NCBI GenBank assembly: GCA_035690485.1
Contig: DASSKL010000086.1
Coordinates: forward strand, 1-37,710
Reading direction: 5' to 3'
Origin: Mycobacteriales bacterium
GTDB lineage: Bacteria > Actinomycetota > Actinomycetes > JAFAQI01 > DASSKL01
DNA length: 37,710 bases
The notes below the pieces were generated by a model that worked only from the letters and a program-made list of their open reading frames with translations, was not told where the DNA came from and ran no database searches. Made by a program: the position numbers and the translations under genes. Positions 10,775 through 19,688 of this stretch are shown piece after piece. Position 1 is the first letter of the stretch, and each line of letters begins with the position of its first letter.

Positions 10775-10868
10775 GTCATCTCGGGTACAAGCAGGTGTTG
10801 TCGGCAGCCGGTGGCCTTACCTGATTACGGCATCCGGGTGATTCCGTCGCCCAGGCGTCGCGGATACG

Positions 10869-10914
10869 GTTACTGTCTGTAACACTGCGGTAGAGATCGG
10901 CACACAATGTAACC
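10869..10914. promoter_or_regulatory. GTTAC/GTAAC operator-like sites before the FtsH-like gene
   Basis: GTTAC (10869-10873) and GTAAC (10879-10883) form an inverted repeat with a 5-base spacer, and a further GTAACC lies at 10909-10914. The sites overlap TAnnnT-like -10 candidates at 10865-10870 and 10871-10876, so a bound regulator would directly affect transcription. GTAAC also occurs twice before the final gene of the window (37099 and 37134 regions). The regulator is unknown. Confidence 0.4.
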
Positions 10915-10970
10915 GGCTTGCCCGGCCGGCGTCCGCTCCGTCCGGGCCTTGACCCCTTGGGGGCCGCACC

Positions 10971-12968
10971 GTGGACGACCGAGAGGCTGCACGACAGGTC
11001 ACCGAGGCGGCTCAGGCGCCGGCCACCGTGGTCAACCCGCTGATCGGCGGCGGCTCCTCGGTCGTCAGCGTCAGGGGCGCCGACGTCGGCGCCTCCCGCG
11101 AGCGGCAGCGCCGCCGCCGGCTGACCCGGATCGCCGTGATCGTCGGCCTCCCGGCGCTCGCGCTGTGGGTGCAGATCCTGCGCGGCAACCCCGTCGACAT
11201 CTTCCAGTTCCCCAGCATCGACCCGCTGTGGGCGCTGATGTTCCTGTTCGTCCTGGCCCTCGTGCTGGCGATGGTGCTGCCCTACGCGGTCAACGGCCGG
11301 TCGCCGCACGTCCTCTACCGGCCCGAGCAGATCGACGTACGCCTCGACGACGTCGTCGGCATCGACCAGGTCAAGGAAGAGGTCGTCCGCTCGCTCAACC
11401 TCTTCCTCGCCCACAAGACCTTCGCGGCCGAGATGGGCGGCACCCCGCGGCGCGGCCTGCTCTTCGAGGGCCTGCCGGGCACCGGCAAGACCTACACCGC
11501 CAAGGCGATGGCGCGCGAGGCCGGCGTGCCGTTCCTGTTCGTCTCCGCCACGAGCTTCCAGAACATGTTCTACGGCGCCACCGCGCGCCGGATCCGCAAG
11601 TACTTCAAGGAGCTGCGCAAGGTCGCCCGCGCCGAGGGCGGCGCGATCGGCTTCATCGAGGAGATCGACGCGATCGCCACGACCCGCTCCGGGATGCGCG
11701 CCACGCCGATGCCGCAGGCGGCCCGGATGGTCTCGGCCTGCGGCGGTCTCGAGGGCCTGCCGACGTCCTACGCCGGGAGCACCTCTTCCCACGCCGACGG
11801 CGGCCTGGTCACCAACGCCTACATGAGCGAGGGCACCGGCGGCGTCGTCAACGAGCTGCTCGTGCAGCTGCAGTCCTTCGACGAGCCGATGGGCTTCGAA
11901 CGGGTGACCGCCAAGATCGTCGATGCGATCAACCTGCTGCTGCCGCTGGAGCGCCAGATCCAGAAGAAGCAGCCGGCGAAGAGCAACATCCTGCTGATCG
12001 CGGCGACGAACCGGGCGGACAACCTCGACCCGGCGCTGCTGCGCCCCGGGCGCTTCGACAAGCGGCTGACCTTCGAGCTGCCCGACAAGGGCGGCCGGCG
12101 GGCGCTGATCGACCACTTCCTCACGCTCAAGGCGCACCACGAGGAGCTCGACGACCACGAGCTGCGCGACGCGCTGGCCGCGGTGACCCAGCAGTACACC
12201 CCGGTGATGATCGAGCACCTCTTCGACGAGGCGCTGGTCAACGCCCTGCGCCGCGGTGACTCGATGGCGACCTGGAAGGACGTCGAGCACGCCCGGCTCA
12301 CCGAGGAGGTCGGCATCGGCCAGCCGGTGGGCTACACCGAGCACGAGAAGCGGCTCATCGCCACGCACGAGTCCGGGCACGCGACCGCCGCCTACCTCGT
12401 CGCCCCCGAGCGACGGCTGGAGATCCTCACGATCATCAAGCGGCGCAACGCGCTGGGGCTGCTCGCGCACGGCGACCGGCACGACGTCTTCACCCGCTCG
12501 CGGTCGGAGATGCTCGCCCTGATCCGCATCGCGCTGGCCGGCCAGTGCGCCGAGGAGATCTTCTTCGGTGACATCTCGACCGGCCCGGGCGGCGACCTGC
12601 TCTACGCGACCAACGTCGCCGCCGAGATGGTCGGCGCGTGCGGCATGACCGACACGCTGGTGTCCTACGCCGCCGTCCAGAACAGCGGCTTCAACGACAC
12701 CAACATCGTCGGCCGGGTGCTGGCCGACGCCGACGGCCGGGCCCGGGTCGAGGCGCTGCTGCAGGAGCAGAAGACCGGGGTGAAGGCGCTGCTCGAGGCC
12801 AACCGGCCGCTCGTCGAGGCCTTGCGCGACGCGCTGCTCGACCGTCACGAGCTGATCGGCCGGGAGATCACCGACGTGCTGGCGAGTGCCGGTGCCCCGA
12901 CCTGGCCGGCCGCGCCGACCAGCGGTGTGATCGACCTGACCGCCGACACCCCGGTCGCCACCTCCTAG
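10971..12968 (+). CDS. FtsH-like membrane AAA+ zinc metalloprotease, divergent
   Basis: A 665-residue protein with two N-terminal membrane helices (about 52-70 and 85-106), an AAA+ ATPase domain and an M41-like protease domain. Walker A is GLPGTGKT (167-174). Walker B reads IGFIEEIDA (226-234), with Glu where FtsH has the Asp of FIDEIDA. The second region of homology AATNRADNLDPALLRPGRFD (344-363) is intact with its arginine. HESGH at 466-470 is the zinc site, and D542 in TGPGGD matches the third FtsH ligand. Between Walker B and the second region of homology lies about 50-60 residues more than in FtsH, including a Gly/Ser/Thr-rich part (240-290). It likely degrades membrane or cytosolic substrates with ATP. 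The GTG start follows a GGGGG stretch. Monocistronic. It is probably a second, specialised FtsH rather than the essential one. Confidence 0.85.
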   Translation: MDDREAARQVTEAAQAPATVVNPLIGGGSSVVSVRGADVGASRERQRRRRLTRIAVIVGLPALALWVQILRGNPVDIFQFPSIDPLWALMFLFVLALVLAMVLPYAVNGRSPHVLYRPEQIDVRLDDVVGIDQVKEEVVRSLNLFLAHKTFAAEMGGTPRRGLLFEGLPGTGKTYTAKAMAREAGVPFLFVSATSFQNMFYGATARRIRKYFKELRKVARAEGGAIGFIEEIDAIATTRSGMRATPMPQAARMVSACGGLEGLPTSYAGSTSSHADGGLVTNAYMSEGTGGVVNELLVQLQSFDEPMGFERVTAKIVDAINLLLPLERQIQKKQPAKSNILLIAATNRADNLDPALLRPGRFDKRLTFELPDKGGRRALIDHFLTLKAHHEELDDHELRDALAAVTQQYTPVMIEHLFDEALVNALRRGDSMATWKDVEHARLTEEVGIGQPVGYTEHEKRLIATHESGHATAAYLVAPERRLEILTIIKRRNALGLLAHGDRHDVFTRSRSEMLALIRIALAGQCAEEIFFGDISTGPGGDLLYATNVAAEMVGACGMTDTLVSYAAVQNSGFNDTNIVGRVLADADGRARVEALLQEQKTGVKALLEANRPLVEALRDALLDRHELIGREITDVLASAGAPTWPAAPTSGVIDLTADTPVATS

Positions 12969-13031
12969 CGTCCTGCCCACTCGCCCTTTGCACCCGGCCG
13001 GGCCGCACCGGCTGGGCTGACGGGGGGAGCG

Positions 13032-13053
13032 CTGCGACGTTCGAACGTTGCAG
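13032..13053. repeat. 22-bp near-perfect palindrome, operator-like
   Basis: A 12-bp perfect palindrome ACGTTCGAACGT sits at the centre (13037-13048 region) and extends on each side by CTGC/GCAG with only one mismatched pair. It lies 65 bases after the FtsH-like stop and 77 bases before the next start. The symmetry without a loop suggests a dimeric repressor site (for example TetR-type) more than a terminator. Confidence 0.45.
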
Positions 13054-13117
13054 GACTCCCCCTGATCCTGGGCGGGCCGCGTGCTTCCCGACGGCCAGCC
13101 CGCGATCTTGGCTCAAC

Positions 13118-13123
13118 TACCGT
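13118..13123 (+). promoter_or_regulatory. Candidate -10 box (TACCGT), leaderless downstream gene
   Basis: TACCGT fits TAnnnT and ends 6 bases before the GTG at 13130. The GGAG between them is too close to the GTG to act as a normal Shine-Dalgarno, so the mRNA is probably leaderless. Confidence 0.45.
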
Positions 13124-13129
13124 GGAGGG

Positions 13130-13522
13130 GTGCGGTCCCGGGCGCTGTTCGTCGCGACCCTGGTCGTGCTCTTTCTGCTCGGCGGCATGCTCGCGGTCTA
13201 CGGCGCCTTCCTCGTGCCGACCCGCGCGTTGGGCGTCTACGGCTGGGCGCTGGCCATCGCGATCGGCGGCAACCTGGCGACGACCCTGGGCGGTGGCTGG
13301 GGCACCCGCTCGGTCCTCGGCGCCGTGACGCCGGGCGCCGGCTGGCTGGTCGTCACGCTGATCGCGGGCTTCTCGAGGCCCGAGGGCGACCTCGTCATCC
13401 CGTCATCGGTCCCGTCCGCCCCCGGGCTCGGGACCACCGGCTCGCTGTTCCTCGTCTCGGGCATCGTCGCGGCCGGTGTCGGTGTCGCGCTGGTGCAGCG
13501 GCGCTTCGGCCACCGCCCCTGA
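13130..13522 (+). CDS. Small four-helix membrane protein, DUF6113-like
   Basis: A 130-residue integral membrane protein with four predicted helices: about 4-26, 36-52, 60-82 and 103-122. Small-residue motifs (GGNLATTLGGGWGTR) lie in the second loop. A short hydrophilic loop, SRPEGDLVIPSS, probably faces outside, and the tail is basic (QRRFGHRP). It resembles DUF6113 proteins, which are recalled near mshB in several actinobacteria; function unknown. The GTG start is supported by the first helix and by a TACCGT box with leaderless spacing. It could not be longer without losing codon bias. Confidence 0.7.
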   Translation: MRSRALFVATLVVLFLLGGMLAVYGAFLVPTRALGVYGWALAIAIGGNLATTLGGGWGTRSVLGAVTPGAGWLVVTLIAGFSRPEGDLVIPSSVPSAPGLGTTGSLFLVSGIVAAGVGVALVQRRFGHRP

Positions 13523-13612
13523 CTTCTCCCCGGTCGACCGGGTGGGCCGGCCGGGCGGCGCGGTCGTGTTCGTACGCAACAGGTCGGGCCCCACCGTGCC
13601 GAGACCTTCTGC

Positions 13613-14029
13613 GTGGACGCCGTCGCCGTACGCCTCGGGGACGCCCGCTACGCGATCCCCATGGCCGACCTCGCCGAGGTCGGTCGGGCGCCGCTGACCA
13701 GCCGGGTGCCGGGCACGCCGCGCTGGGTCGCCGGCGTCGGCAACTGGCGCGGGCGGGTGCTGGCCGTGCTCGACGGTCGCGCGCTGCTCGATCCGACGGC
13801 GTACGCCGCGCCGCCCGGCGACCGGCTCGTCGTGCTCGCCAAGGACGGGGTCACCGTCGGCCTGCTGGTCGACCGGCTCGACGGCACGACCCCGCTGCCC
13901 GAGGCGGTCGAACCCGCGCCGCCCGGCGCCGCCGACCTCGTCGTGGGCACGGTGATCGACGACGAGGGGCCGCTCGGCCTGCTCGACGTCGGCGCGATCA
14001 TCGGTCTGCGCCACCGCCTCGCGGCCTGA
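13613..14029 (+). CDS. cheW: CheW-like chemosensory coupling protein
   Basis: A 138-residue single CheW domain that couples chemoreceptors to the histidine kinase. It shows the usual order: VAVRLGDARYAIPMADLAEV (first beta subdomain), GTPRWVAGVGNWRGRVLAVLDGRALL (the conserved N-x-R-G-x-x-L/V-x-V-x-D segment), VVLAKDGVTVGLLVDRLDG and a final GTVIDDEGPLGLLDVGAII. It lies directly before two receptor genes and a CheA gene on the same strand, the expected partners; the CheA also has its own CheW domain. GTG start at 13613; GCCGAGA lies 8 bases upstream, resembling a flagellar-sigma -10 box. The 142-base gap to the next gene contains a second such candidate. Confidence 0.9.
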   Translation: MDAVAVRLGDARYAIPMADLAEVGRAPLTSRVPGTPRWVAGVGNWRGRVLAVLDGRALLDPTAYAAPPGDRLVVLAKDGVTVGLLVDRLDGTTPLPEAVEPAPPGAADLVVGTVIDDEGPLGLLDVGAIIGLRHRLAA

Positions 14030-14136
14030 CCGGCCGGTGCCTGCGCGCCGTCGCGCGGCCTGACGGTCGGCCGGTTCGCCGGTCGCGGCGCGCCGTGTCC
14101 GGCGAGTGCGGGATTGCGCCACTAGGCACAGTTCAG

Positions 14137-14164
14137 TCAAGAGGCCGAGCGGGCGACCCGATGC
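14137..14164 (+). promoter_or_regulatory. Possible flagellar-type (FliA/WhiG-like) promoter before receptor 1
   Basis: TCAAG at 14137-14141, 16 bases, then CCGATGC at 14158-14164. This resembles sigma-28-class promoters (GCCGAT-type -10). A similar GCCGAGA lies before cheW at 13598-13604. The match is imperfect, so this is a hypothesis only. Confidence 0.25.
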
Positions 14165-14171
14165 ACAACTC

Positions 14172-15758
14172 GTGCAGCTCGCCGGACGGGTAACCGGTCG
14201 CCATCCGTCGGCGGGGCCGCTGAACCACGTCGCCGCGATCGCGACGTGGAGCAGCCTCGGCCTCGCCGTGGCCGGCGCGACCGTGCTCGCCCACGAGTCG
14301 CGTGACGGCACCGGGATCGTCGTACACCTCTCCGCCTTCTACGCGTGGTCCGCCCTCGGCGTGCTCAACGCGCTCGCGCTGACCGTGCTGCCCTACCTGC
14401 CCGGCGTGCGCGCCGTGACCGCCGGCACCGTCCGCTCGCTGCTGCTCGTGAGCAACCTCGTCTCGGTGACCGGCGCGGTGGCGGTGGCGGGTGGCGCGCG
14501 CGGACCGTTCTGGGTGCTCTACGTGCCGGTGCTGCTGTTCGCCGCGGTGTCGCTGTCGCGGTGGCAGAGCCTGCTGCTCGGCGCCGCGGCGTCGGGGGCG
14601 TTCGTCGGGGCGTCCTACGCCGCGCACACCGTCGGCGAGGGCAACGCCGCCATGCTCGTGCTGGGGGTGGCGCTGTTCCCGGCGCTGGCGTGGTTCAACG
14701 GCACGCTGTCGGCCTCGGTGCGGGCCGCCCGGCACGTGTCCCGGGTCGAGCGCGACGAGCTGCAGGCGCGGGTCGAGGAGCTGTCCCACCTGCTGTCGCG
14801 GGCCGCGCAGGGCGACCTGTCCGACGTCGCCGTGCCGGAGGACGGCGACGGGCCGGCGTCGCTGCACCTGCTGTCGGGCGCGTTCTCCCACACGTTGTCG
14901 AACCTGCGGCTGCTCGTCGACCAGATCCGCAGCGGGGGCGAGCAGATCGGTCAGGCCGCCGGCGAGCTGCTGGCGACCGCGGAGGAGCACGCGGCATCGG
15001 CGAGCGAGCAGTCCAGCGCCGTCGCGGAGACGACCGCCACGATCGAGGAGCTGGCCGCGGCCGCGGCACAGATCGCCGAGACGTCGGAGGCCGTTGCCCG
15101 CTACGCCGCCGAGACCTTGCGCTACGCGGAGGAGGGTCGCGCGGCCGTCCAGGCGAGCGTCGACGCCATGGACACGATCGCCGCCCGGGTCGACTCGATC
15201 GCCACCCGGGCGCTGTCGCTCGGCGAGCGCAGCCAGGAGATCGGCCGCATCCTCGACGTGATCAACGACCTCGCCGACCAGACCAACCTGCTCGCACTCA
15301 ATGCCGCCATCGAGGCCGCTCGGGCGGGAGAGCACGGCCGCGGCTTCGCCGTCGTCGCGGCGGAGGTACGCCGCCTCGCCGAGCGTGCCCAGACCTCGAC
15401 CGAGGAGATCCAGGCGATCGTCACCGAGATCCAGGCAGAGACCAACGCGACGATCATCGCCAGCGAGGAGGGCGCGAAGGAGGTCCGCACCGGCTCCGAG
15501 CTGGCGCGCGGCGTCGTCGACGCGCTCGAGCAGATCTCCGACATGGTCGACGAGACCACGACCGCCGCCAAGGAGATCTCGATCGCGACGCAGCAGCAGC
15601 GGTCGGCCTCCGACCAGGTGGTGTCGGCGATGACGCAGGTGTCCGACGTCTCGCGGCAGTACGCCACCGGCTCGGGCCAGGCGGCGATGTCGGCCGCGGC
15701 CCTCAACGACCTCGCCGACGAGCTGCGCTCCTCGATCGCGGCGTTCAAGGTGGCCTGA
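14172..15758 (+). CDS. Methyl-accepting chemotaxis-type receptor 1, polytopic membrane sensor
   Basis: A 528-residue chemoreceptor. Residues 20-180 form about six membrane helices with very short loops, so there is no extracytoplasmic ligand domain of the usual kind; sensing is probably within the membrane or of the membrane state. A HAMP-like or helical linker follows (about 185-255), then the coiled-coil signalling domain. The hairpin tip that contacts CheA/CheW is at about 358-405: [20 protein letters not shown], then [11 protein letters not shown]. Glutamine/glutamate-rich heptads ([26 protein letters not shown]) resemble methylation helices. The GTG at 14172 was chosen because upstream codons lack the G/C third-position bias; an in-frame GTG at 14106 exists. 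MCP 2 follows after 4 bases and is a clear paralogue. Confidence 0.9.
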   Translation: MQLAGRVTGRHPSAGPLNHVAAIATWSSLGLAVAGATVLAHESRDGTGIVVHLSAFYAWSALGVLNALALTVLPYLPGVRAVTAGTVRSLLLVSNLVSVTGAVAVAGGARGPFWVLYVPVLLFAAVSLSRWQSLLLGAAASGAFVGASYAAHTVGEGNAAMLVLGVALFPALAWFNGTLSASVRAARHVSRVERDELQARVEELSHLLSRAAQGDLSDVAVPEDGDGPASLHLLSGAFSHTLSNLRLLVDQIRSGGEQIGQAAGELLATAEEHAASASEQSSAVAETTATIEELAAAAAQIAETSEAVARYAAETLRYAEEGRAAVQASVDAMDTIAARVDSIATRALSLGERSQEIGRILDVINDLADQTNLLALNAAIEAARAGEHGRGFAVVAAEVRRLAERAQTSTEEIQAIVTEIQAETNATIIASEEGAKEVRTGSELARGVVDALEQISDMVDETTTAAKEISIATQQQRSASDQVVSAMTQVSDVSRQYATGSGQAAMSAAALNDLADELRSSIAAFKVA

Positions 15759-15762
15759 GGCG

Positions 15763-17400
15763 ATGACCGACCTGCTGACCCGCTGGTCCGGCGAGCTGGA
15801 CGACGCGCTCGAGACCGCGATCCCGCAGCCGCGCCGGCCCCTCGACCCTCCGCCGACCGACGGCGCCCGTCGCCTTCGCCGGGTCTTCGCCGCGGCCACG
15901 GGTGGCACGCTGCTGCTCGTCCTCGCGGGCGTGCTCGTCACCGCGTTCGCCGGCGCCGAAGGCCGGACCGTCCACGTCCTGCCGCTCGCCGGCTGGGGTG
16001 TCGCGGTCGCGGCCTGCACGGCCGGGCTGGGCCTCGGGCTGACCGCGCGCGGCCGCATCGGTGGTCAGGTGCCGCTGCCCGCCGCCGCCCTCGTGCTGCT
16101 CGCGCTCGCGGCCGACACCGGCCTGTCGTCGAGCGTCGGCGGGATCGACGGGCCGCTGTGGGTGGCGTTCGTCCCCACGATCCTGCTGACCGCCGCCGCG
16201 GTCGACGTCGCCTCCGCCATCGCGGTCGGCGTGCTCGGTGGGCTCGGCGTCTACATCGCTTCGCTGCTCGCCCACACCGCCGGCTCCGCGTCGTTGGGCC
16301 GGCTGCTCGTCGTGCTGCCCGCGATGCCTGTGGCGGCCTGGGTGTCGGCGTACCTCTCCCGTTCCGCGCAGCAGGAGGCCGCGCGGGTCGCCGAGAGCCG
16401 TGCCGCGCTGGAACGCGACGTCCTCGCCCTGTCGCGCCTGCTCGAAGGTGTCGCCGACGGCGACCTGACCCGGGTGCCCGCGCTGCCCGACGGCAGCGCG
16501 CCGGCGACCGCCATCGCGGTGGCCTTCGCCGACACGCTGCTGGCGCTGCGCCGGCTGGTGCGCCAGGTCACCGCGGTCGGCGAGCGCATCGCGGGCAGCG
16601 CGGCCGACGTCGCACACACCGCCGCGGAGCACGCCGCCGGCGTCGAGCAGCAGACCGGCGCTGTCCACGAGACCCGGACCACGATCGAGGAGCTGGCCGC
16701 CACCGCCGCGCAGATCGCCGAGACGGCCGAACGCGTCGCGCAGTACGCCGGCACCACCCTCGCCCACGTGGAGTCCGGCGCCGAGGCCGTGCACGACTCG
16801 GTCGACGCGATGGAGCGGATCGCCCACCGCGTCGACGGCATCACCGAGCGGGCCGAGGGGCTCGACGACCGGATGGCCCGCATCGGCACGATCCTCGAGG
16901 TCATCGACGAGATGGCCCGGCAGACCAACCTGCTGGCCTTCAACGCCGCCGTCGAGGCAGCCCGGGCCGGCGAGCACGGCAAGGGCTTCGGCCAGGTCGC
17001 CGACGAGGTGCGGATGCTGTCGGAGCGGGCGCGCGAGTGCACCGCGCAGGTACGCCGCATCGTCACCGATGTCACCGCCCAGATGGCGGCCACGATCACG
17101 GTCAGCCGGCAGGGCGCCGACGACGTCCGTGCCGGGCAGGAGCTCACCGCCGGAGTCGTCAGCGCACTCGACCGCATCACCGGCATGGCGACCGAGACGA
17201 CCGCGGCCACCCAGCAGATCTCGGTGGCGACCCGCCAGCAGCGCTCGGCGGCCGAGGCGGTCGTCGAGGCGATGGCCCGGGTCACCACGTCGACCGGCCG
17301 CTACGAGCAGGCCTCGACCCGCTACGTGACGGCCGCCGGCCAGCTCGACGGGCTGGCCGGCGAGCTGCAGGCGGCGATCCACCGGTTCCGGGTCGGGTGA
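15763..17400 (+). CDS. Methyl-accepting chemotaxis-type receptor 2, polytopic membrane sensor
   Basis: A 545-residue paralogue of the preceding receptor, four bases downstream. An N-terminal cytosolic segment (1-40, proline- and acid-rich) leads to about six helices (44-65, 74-95, 104-118, 133-160, 160-172, 180-197) with short loops, then a linker and the signalling coiled coil. The tip is at about 376-425: [39 protein letters not shown]. The two receptors share most strongly the EEHAAxxxEQ...TIEELAxxAAQIAET segment and the tip but differ in the membrane part, consistent with duplication followed by divergence of the sensed signal. Its C-terminus lacks a CheR-docking pentapeptide. It is translationally close to cheA (5-base gap, or GTGA overlap if cheA starts at 17397). 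Confidence 0.9.
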   Translation: MTDLLTRWSGELDDALETAIPQPRRPLDPPPTDGARRLRRVFAAATGGTLLLVLAGVLVTAFAGAEGRTVHVLPLAGWGVAVAACTAGLGLGLTARGRIGGQVPLPAAALVLLALAADTGLSSSVGGIDGPLWVAFVPTILLTAAAVDVASAIAVGVLGGLGVYIASLLAHTAGSASLGRLLVVLPAMPVAAWVSAYLSRSAQQEAARVAESRAALERDVLALSRLLEGVADGDLTRVPALPDGSAPATAIAVAFADTLLALRRLVRQVTAVGERIAGSAADVAHTAAEHAAGVEQQTGAVHETRTTIEELAATAAQIAETAERVAQYAGTTLAHVESGAEAVHDSVDAMERIAHRVDGITERAEGLDDRMARIGTILEVIDEMARQTNLLAFNAAVEAARAGEHGKGFGQVADEVRMLSERARECTAQVRRIVTDVTAQMAATITVSRQGADDVRAGQELTAGVVSALDRITGMATETTAATQQISVATRQQRSAAEAVVEAMARVTTSTGRYEQASTRYVTAAGQLDGLAGELQAAIHRFRVG

Positions 17401-17405
17401 CCTCG

Positions 17406-19667
17406 ATGTCCTGGGCCGAGGACCCCGAGCTGCTGGCGACGTTCCGCGCGGAGGTCGAGGAACGGCTGGCCTCCCTGTCGGCCGGGCTCCTGCAGCTCGA
17501 GGGGCACGCGGCGCCCCGGCAGCTGGTGGCCGGGCTGTTCCGGGACGCCCACACGATCAAGGGGTCGGCGCGGATGCTCGGCGTGGAGCCCCTTCTGCGG
17601 GTCGCGCATGCCTGCGAGGACAGCCTCGGGCTGGTGCGCGACGGGCGGCGCGAGCCCGACCGCGAGCTGGTCGACGAGCTCCTGGCCGCTTGCGACGAGA
17701 TGGCCCGGTTGGTGGAGACCGACGTCGCCGCGGGCCTGTCGCCGACTGACGTCGCGGAGGGCCCTTCGACCGATCTAGGCCCCGGTGCGCCCTCGACCGA
17801 GGCGTCCGAGCCCACTTCTCACGACGGTTCTTCCTCGATCGAGCCGGCCGTGTCGAGCTCGGGACCCCGCTCGACCCGGCCGATGCCTGCACCCGGGCCG
17901 GGCCGGCCGGCGGAGACGGTGCGGGTGTCGTCCGCCAAGGTCTACGGGCTGCTCGACGACGTCGGCGAGGCCGAGCTGGCCGTCCGCGCGCTCGAGCACT
18001 CACTCGGCCGCTTGACCTTCGGTGCGGTCGCCTGCGACGGGTCGGGAGCGGCCACAGCAGAGGTCACGGCGGACCAGGGCGATGTCCGCGCCGCCCTCGA
18101 AGAGGCCCGGTCGCGGCTGGACCGGGTACGCGACGGCGCGATGGCCCTGGCCATGGTGCCCCTGCGCCGGGCCACCGCCGGTTTGCCCCGCATCGTCCGC
18201 GACGTGGCCGCCGCGGGCGGCAAGGACGTCGCCCTGCTCGTCGACGGCGAGGACGTCGAGCTCGACAAGCAGGTCCTCGACGCCGTCGCCGACTCGCTCA
18301 AGCACCTGGTCACCAACGCCGTCGACCATGGGTGCGAGCCCTCCGGCGTACGCACCGCCGCCGGCAAACCGGCCCGCGCGACCGTCACCGTCCGCGCCCG
18401 CAGCGCCGGCGACCACGTCGTCATCGAGGTCAGCGACGACGGTGCCGGCATCGACCCCGCGCGGCTACGGGAGTCCGCCGCGCGCAAGGGGATCGCGGTC
18501 GAGCCCGGCCGCGAGCTGCGGCTGCTGTTCACCCCCGGGTTCTCGACCGCCGCCACGATCACCGCGACGTCCGGACGTGGCGTCGGGCTCGACGTCGTCG
18601 CCTCGGCGGTCGAGGCTCTCGGCGGCGCGGTCGACGTCCGCAGCGAGATCGGTGCCGGTACGACGTTCGCGCTCACGCTGCCCGTCACGCTGGGCGTGCT
18701 GCACTGCCTGCTCGCCCGCGTCGGAGACGAGCGCTACGCGCTGCCGGTCGCGTCGGTCGTCGAGTCGATCAGCCTGCGCCACCTGCCCGTGCACGAGGTC
18801 GGGGGCGCCACGGTCGTCGTGCGCAACGGCGCGACGCTGCCACTGCTGGATCTCGGCGCCGCGCTCGGGGCGAGCGGCGAGCGGGCGCCCGCCGCGGCCG
18901 TCGTCGTCCGGCACGGTGGCCGGCCGCTGGCCTGGGCGGTCGACCGGCTCGACGGCGAGGAGCACCTCGTCGTCAAGGAGCTCGGGCCGTTCCTGGGCCG
19001 TCGGCCCGCTCTGCTCGGCGCGACGATCGACCCCGACGGCCGGGTGATCTGCATCGTCGACGTACGCGACCTGGCCGGTGACGACGGCGCTCCCTCGGCG
19101 CTCGCCCGCTCGGCCCTGGGCCGTGGCGGACAGGCGGACCGGCCGGAGCCCGGCCACGCGGCCGCCGCGCCACCCCGCGCCGGTCAGCCGTCGACGCGCG
19201 GCCATCACCCGACGGCGATGATCATCGACGACACGCGGCGACCGATCCACCTCGGCTCGCTCCGGTCGGTCCCGACCGACGGGCGGCCGGCCGGCAAGCG
19301 CCCGCGGGTCCTGGTGGTCGAGGACTCCGTCGGCGTACGCGAGCTCGAACGCGCCATCCTCGAAGCCGCCGGCTACGACGTCGACACGGCCGTCGACGGC
19401 CTCGACGGCGCCGCCCGGCTGCGCGACGAGCCCGCCGACCTCGTGCTCTCCGACGTGGAGATGCCGGGCATGGACGGCTTCACGCTGACCCGCACGATCC
19501 GCGAGACCCGCGGCTGGGAGCACGTCCCGGTCCTGATCATGACGTCGCGCGGCAGCCCGGAGGACCAGCGCGCCGGGCTCGACGCGGGCGCGAACGCCTA
19601 TCTGCTGAAGAGCGAGTTCGACCAAGCCGAACTCATAGACACAGTCCGGCGCCTCGTCGGGCGCTGA
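17406..19667 (+). CDS. cheA: Hybrid chemosensory histidine kinase CheA with C-terminal receiver
   Basis: A 753-residue CheA-class kinase. The HPt domain (1-105) has H49 in AHTIKGSAR. A Ser/Pro-rich linker (110-170) follows with no recognisable P2 domain. Dimerisation is at about 172-260; the ATPase core shows the N box HLVTNAVDHG (N304), DDGAGID (344-350) and SGRGVGLD (389-396). A CheW-like P5 domain (about 428-558) precedes a low-complexity linker (560-630) and a receiver domain (634-753) with D640, phospho-acceptor D683 in LSDVEMPGMDG, T713 and K735. Such CheA-receiver fusions occur in chemosensory systems controlling surface motility or other non-flagellar outputs, where the fused receiver can act as phosphate sink or output. 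Start: ATG 17406, or GTG 17397 overlapping the receptor stop. Confidence 0.92.
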   Translation: MSWAEDPELLATFRAEVEERLASLSAGLLQLEGHAAPRQLVAGLFRDAHTIKGSARMLGVEPLLRVAHACEDSLGLVRDGRREPDRELVDELLAACDEMARLVETDVAAGLSPTDVAEGPSTDLGPGAPSTEASEPTSHDGSSSIEPAVSSSGPRSTRPMPAPGPGRPAETVRVSSAKVYGLLDDVGEAELAVRALEHSLGRLTFGAVACDGSGAATAEVTADQGDVRAALEEARSRLDRVRDGAMALAMVPLRRATAGLPRIVRDVAAAGGKDVALLVDGEDVELDKQVLDAVADSLKHLVTNAVDHGCEPSGVRTAAGKPARATVTVRARSAGDHVVIEVSDDGAGIDPARLRESAARKGIAVEPGRELRLLFTPGFSTAATITATSGRGVGLDVVASAVEALGGAVDVRSEIGAGTTFALTLPVTLGVLHCLLARVGDERYALPVASVVESISLRHLPVHEVGGATVVVRNGATLPLLDLGAALGASGERAPAAAVVVRHGGRPLAWAVDRLDGEEHLVVKELGPFLGRRPALLGATIDPDGRVICIVDVRDLAGDDGAPSALARSALGRGGQADRPEPGHAAAAPPRAGQPSTRGHHPTAMIIDDTRRPIHLGSLRSVPTDGRPAGKRPRVLVVEDSVGVRELERAILEAAGYDVDTAVDGLDGAARLRDEPADLVLSDVEMPGMDGFTLTRTIRETRGWEHVPVLIMTSRGSPEDQRAGLDAGANAYLLKSEFDQAELIDTVRRLVGR

Positions 19668-19688
19668 AGCACGCTGAGAGGAACCACC

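Larger units (their letters stand above)
10640..10970. other. 331-base intergenic region between mshB and the FtsH-like gene
   Basis: This gap has no believable coding sequence on either strand. It holds a 7-bp inverted repeat at 10749-10774, an imperfect promoter-like stretch near 10865-10876 (overlapping TACGGT and TACTGT hexamers of TAnnnT form), a GTTAC/GTAAC inverted repeat at 10869-10883 and another GTAACC at 10909-10914. The segment is less GC-rich than the genes on either side. It most likely holds the mshB 3' end and the regulated promoter of the FtsH-like gene. Confidence 0.6.

Noticed and set aside
10776-12980. Minus-strand open frame of 734 codons opposite the FtsH-like gene
   Set aside because: Antisense shadow of a gene with clear ATPase and protease motifs.
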